NCBI GenBank assembly: GCA_016873575.1 | Contig: VGWY01000111.1 | Location: forward strand, 1-8,536 | Direction: 5' to 3' | Origin: Nitrospira sp. | GTDB lineage: Bacteria > Nitrospirota > Thermodesulfovibrionia > Thermodesulfovibrionales > SM23-35 | DNA length: 8,536 bases | Part shown: positions 6,648 to 8,536 of the stretch, piece by piece | How positions within the stretch are numbered: position 1 is the stretch's first letter | How the letters are laid out: every line of letters begins with the position of its first letter | The notes under the pieces: model-generated | The model's database searches: none | What the model was told of the DNA's origin: nothing | What the model saw: the letters and a program-made list of their open reading frames with translations, nothing else | Position numbers and translations under genes: made by a program

Positions 6648-6707
6648 GGAATCAACACAGAATGTAGTTTTACTAATGAACTTATTATTAGCAATCAGGG
6701 GGCAATC

Positions 6708-7577
6708 ATGAAAGAGGGCGAACTCGGAAGGGTTTATTCTGATGGTGAGATTATCTTCAAGGAAGGTGAAACGGGTAATGTAATGTATGTACTACAATCT
6801 GGAAAAGTAAAAATAACAAAGAAGACCGCTTCGGAAAACATCACACTTGCAATCCTCGAAAGTGGTGAAATCTTCGGAGAGATGGCATTGTTTGACAGAT
6901 TGCCCAGATCTGCAACTGCAACGGCTTTAGGGAATACACGCGTTCTCCACATAGATAAGAAAAAACTCTTTTCAACTATCAGCAGAGACCCAACTCTGGT
7001 ATTCAAGGTTATTGAAACCATGAGCCAGAGGATAAGAAGACTTGATGAGGAATTGACAAAAGTCAAAAAGAAAAAGATAGATATTTTGCATCTCAGTATT
7101 GATGTCGATGAGTTATGCAACCTCATACTGGAAGAAGCACGGAATGTTATTGCCTCTGACAACGGTTCTATAATGCTTTTTGATGATAATAGGAAATTGC
7201 TTTCTATCAAGGCTGCCTTTGGTGCTGAATCAGAGCCGAAAACAAAGCTCACCATAGGGAAAGGGATTGCAGGTGACGTGCTGAAGACAGGCAGGGCTGA
7301 ACTGGTAAATAATGTTACAATGGATCCACGATTTATACCAGGGGCAATGAATGTTAAATCTGTGCTCTGCGTTCCTCTGAGATATAAAGGACACAATTTT
7401 GGAGTAATCAATATGAGTAATAGTTCTGAAAAATTATTCACTATTGATCATTTAAAATTATTACATTCCTTAGCTACGTATGCATCTTTTGCAATGCAAA
7501 ATGCCAGGAATTTTTCCAATCTCAAAATTGCCACGGATGAAGTAATCAGGCATGCCACCATGCTGGATATGTTGTAA
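6708..7577 (+). CDS. Cyclic nucleotide-binding and GAF domain protein
   Basis: Soluble 289-residue signalling protein, likely a cAMP receptor. Residues about 8-115 form a CRP-type cyclic-nucleotide-binding domain. The phosphate-binding cassette GEIFGEMALFDRLPRSATA (53-71) keeps the ribose-binding E58 and the phosphate-binding R67 followed by S68. A charged, probably coiled helix (106-124, RRLDEELTKVKKKK) leads to a GAF domain (about 133-268, with GSIMLFD, IGKGIAGDVLKTG and SVLCVPL). The protein ends about 20 residues later, with no helix-turn-helix, kinase, HD-GYP or GGDEF domain. Its output is therefore unknown; it may act through a partner. I placed the start at 6708 because AGGGGG (6697-6702) lies five bases upstream. 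An in-frame ATG at 6642 would begin inside the cloverleaf repeat and adds 22 residues unlike the family. The CHASE2 cyclase at 1479-3398 could supply its ligand. Confidence 0.88.
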   Translation: MKEGELGRVYSDGEIIFKEGETGNVMYVLQSGKVKITKKTASENITLAILESGEIFGEMALFDRLPRSATATALGNTRVLHIDKKKLFSTISRDPTLVFKVIETMSQRIRRLDEELTKVKKKKIDILHLSIDVDELCNLILEEARNVIASDNGSIMLFDDNRKLLSIKAAFGAESEPKTKLTIGKGIAGDVLKTGRAELVNNVTMDPRFIPGAMNVKSVLCVPLRYKGHNFGVINMSNSSEKLFTIDHLKLLHSLATYASFAMQNARNFSNLKIATDEVIRHATMLDML

Positions 7578-7586
7578 GCGCAGACT

Positions 7587-7628
7587 TGTCCAAAATAATA
7601 AAATTGATATTTCAAAATATCTTGGACA
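7587..7628. repeat. Nested inverted repeat downstream of the cNMP-GAF gene
   Basis: Outer arms TGTCCAAAATA (7587-7597) and TATCTTGGACA (7618-7628) match at 10 of 11 positions. A competing inner hairpin, GATATTT-ca-AAATATC (7606-7621), is perfect. No T-run follows, so it is a poor intrinsic terminator on the + strand. It begins ten bases after the stop codon and could be a transcript-end structure or a small repeat remnant. Confidence 0.5.
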
Positions 7629-7874
7629 GAAATGATGTAATCTGAAAAAGATGTTATATTACAACAGGTAATCACAATAGAGAGTAATTTAAGGATGCTT
7701 CGAGCTATTCCGAATAAACAAAAATACACCCCAAGAGAGCGGTATAGAGGTTTATTCTTTGGAAAAATATAACAGCAACATAAAATATAATGTTAGCCGA
7801 GGGAATGAGACCAATTAAAAATGGCATAGATTATGCTTAAACCATAAAGATATGACAAAAACCTGTGGGGGTAC

Positions 7875-7903
7875 TTGACAAATAAAGATATATATGAGAT
7901 TAT
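7875..7903 (+). promoter_or_regulatory. Promoter candidate upstream of the DUF3800 gene
   Basis: A perfect TTGACA (7875-7880), a 17-bp spacer and GATTAT (7898-7903), with TGA directly before it as an extended -10. Transcription would start near 7910, only about ten bases before a terminator-like hairpin and about 65 before the DUF3800 ATG. Confidence 0.5.
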
Positions 7904-7920
7904 AAAATTGCGGTTGGGAG

Positions 7921-7967
7921 GGCTGCAGAGCGGTCCGTTGGATAACATCCGCCCGGCTGCCTTTTTT
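7921..7967 (+). terminator. Intrinsic-terminator-like hairpin directly before the DUF3800 start
   Basis: Arms GGCTGCAGAGCGG (7921-7933) and CCGCCCGGCTGCC (7949-7961) pair at 10 of 13 positions around a 15-base loop and are followed at once by TTTTTT (7962-7967). The GC-rich stem with a T-run fits a Rho-independent terminator on the + strand. It sits between the promoter candidate at 7875-7903 and the ATG at 7975. It may therefore end a short RNA of about 58 bases, or act as an attenuator for the downstream gene. Confidence 0.55.
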
Positions 7968-7974
7968 ATTTCCT

Positions 7975-8536
7975 ATGCATCTCCTTTATCTTGACGACGC
8001 TGGGTCTGCTAGTAACGCAAATGAAGAATACTTGGTTCTCGGAGGGGTTTCTATTTTCGAGGCACAAGCTCATTGGTTTACTCAGGAGATGGATAATCTG
8101 GCAACAACGATCAATCCAGCCAATCCTCACAGTGTCGAATTTCATGCTTCCGATATATTTTCTCGCAGAGAACTTCCATGGCGCGGAATGAGTCGGGAAG
8201 AAGCACAGGGCGTGATCAAGGCCGTACTTGATATTCTTAAGCGCTCATACGATACAGCACGTGCCTTTGCGTGTGCCATCCACAAAAAATCTTTTCCGGA
8301 ACGCGATCCAACGGAGTTAGCTTTTGAGGACCTTTGCAGCCGCTTTGACCTTTATCTCAACCGCCTAAGGGGGCAGGGCGATCGGCAACGTGGCATTCTA
8401 ATTTTAGACGAAAGCACTCACGAAACAACCTTACAACGCATGGCAGCAGAATTTCGAACTCTTGGTACGCGTTGGGGTGTTGTTCGCAATCTTGCTGAGA
8501 CACCGCTTTTTGTGAATTCACGCGTCTCACCCCTTG
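7975..8536 (+). CDS. DUF3800-family protein, N-terminal part
   Basis: The frame is open to the right edge: 187 residues are visible and the C-terminus is missing. It starts MHLLYLDDAGS, matching the N-terminal hydrophobic strand and D-[ED]-x-G motif of DUF3800, with D7 and D8 in the expected acidic positions. EYLVLGGVSIF (19-28), EFHASDIFS (55-63) and ILILDES (141-147) are further family-like segments. The ending FVNSRVSPL is where the family's C-terminal Q-x-A-D region would begin. The biochemical activity of DUF3800 is not established to my knowledge. The spaced acidic motifs suggest a metal-dependent nuclease-like fold, which is inference. The family is common in accessory regions. The start is fixed by the motif, yet no Shine-Dalgarno precedes it, only the T-rich tail of the terminator. 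The coding sequence uses more GC-ending codons (cgc, gcc, ctc) than the genes to its left, which suggests separate origin. Confidence 0.8.
   Translation, partial: MHLLYLDDAGSASNANEEYLVLGGVSIFEAQAHWFTQEMDNLATTINPANPHSVEFHASDIFSRRELPWRGMSREEAQGVIKAVLDILKRSYDTARAFACAIHKKSFPERDPTELAFEDLCSRFDLYLNRLRGQGDRQRGILILDESTHETTLQRMAAEFRTLGTRWGVVRNLAETPLFVNSRVSPL

Larger units (their letters stand above)
7578..7974. other. Mostly non-coding gap between the cNMP-GAF and DUF3800 genes
   Basis: About 400 AT-rich bases with no gene I can support. They hold an inverted repeat at 7587-7628, a promoter candidate at 7875-7903 and a terminator-like hairpin at 7921-7967. Between 7629 and 7874 I see nothing but short open stretches. 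The longest, 7641-7772, has an ATG at 7695 giving only 25 residues and no ribosome binding site at a useful distance. Confidence 0.6.

Noticed and set aside
6642..6707. Upstream in-frame ATG giving a 22-residue N-terminal extension of the cNMP-GAF protein
   Set aside because: That ATG lies in the cloverleaf repeat and has no ribosome binding site, while the ATG at 6708 is preceded by AGGGGG at good spacing and fits the family start.
6734..7441. A 235-residue open frame on the - strand
   Set aside because: It is fully antisense to the cNMP-GAF gene, whose domains are unmistakable. The translation is serine/leucine-rich with no motif.
7641..7772. Open stretch ending MLRAIPNKQKYTPRERYRG with stop at about 7772
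   Set aside because: The only ATG gives 25 residues and has no spaced Shine-Dalgarno. There is no recognisable similarity, so a gene or relic is not supportable.
7937..7943. GTTGGAT, matching the GTTRRRY half of an integron attC site
   Set aside because: No RYYYAAC partner occurs at the required upstream distance, and the surrounding hairpin is better explained as a terminator.
7906..7967. tRNA-like appearance of the GTTGGAT-containing hairpin region
   Set aside because: No acceptor, anticodon or T-arm can be laid out, and only one imperfect stem with a T-run is present.
7991..8191. A 66-residue + strand open frame
   Set aside because: It is an out-of-frame shadow of the DUF3800 gene, whose correct frame starts at 7975 and runs off the window.

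Overview
The window is bacterial chromosome, most likely from an uncultivated Gram-negative lineage such as Nitrospirota or a Desulfobacterota-like group. This is inferred from moderate-to-low GC, a lipobox lipoprotein, CHASE2-cyclase architecture, and G/C-run palindromic repeats of a kind I remember from those groups. I could run no database search, so the taxonomic placement is tentative.

Left part (1-1450, + strand): the C-terminal part of an integron-type tyrosine integrase runs in from the left edge. Rsm A/KsgA, the 16S rRNA dimethyladenosine transferase, follows 44 bp later. Its gene carries an in-frame G/C-run palindrome that adds a proline/glycine-rich loop to a housekeeping enzyme. 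The integron attachment site and cassettes, if present, should lie left of the window.

Middle (1479-5035, - strand): a membrane CHASE2-class III adenylate cyclase, convergent with rsmA, and a GTG-initiated lipoprotein carrying a seven-repeat kelch-like beta-propeller. Two propeller repeats share a perfectly identical 63-bp stretch. The lipoprotein gene is divergent from a FAD-dependent oxidoreductase gene (5224-6558, +). The short region between them holds two outward-facing promoter candidates, an 11-bp tandem direct repeat and a 13-bp perfect palindrome next to one -35 box.

Right part: after the oxidoreductase comes a 63-bp element that folds on paper into a fully paired three-armed cloverleaf. 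Next is a cyclic-nucleotide-binding plus GAF protein (6708-7577, +) that has no visible output domain and is a plausible reader of the cAMP made by the CHASE2 cyclase. A largely non-coding stretch of about 400 bp follows, containing an inverted repeat, a good promoter candidate and, directly downstream of it, an intrinsic-terminator hairpin. Immediately after the terminator starts a DUF3800-family gene that runs off the right edge. Its codon usage looks different and it is probably an accessory gene.

The genes do not form one obvious pathway. The clearest functional link is the cyclase and cNMP-GAF pair. The most unusual features are the repeat insertion in rsmA, the cloverleaf element and the promoter-terminator leader before the DUF3800 gene.
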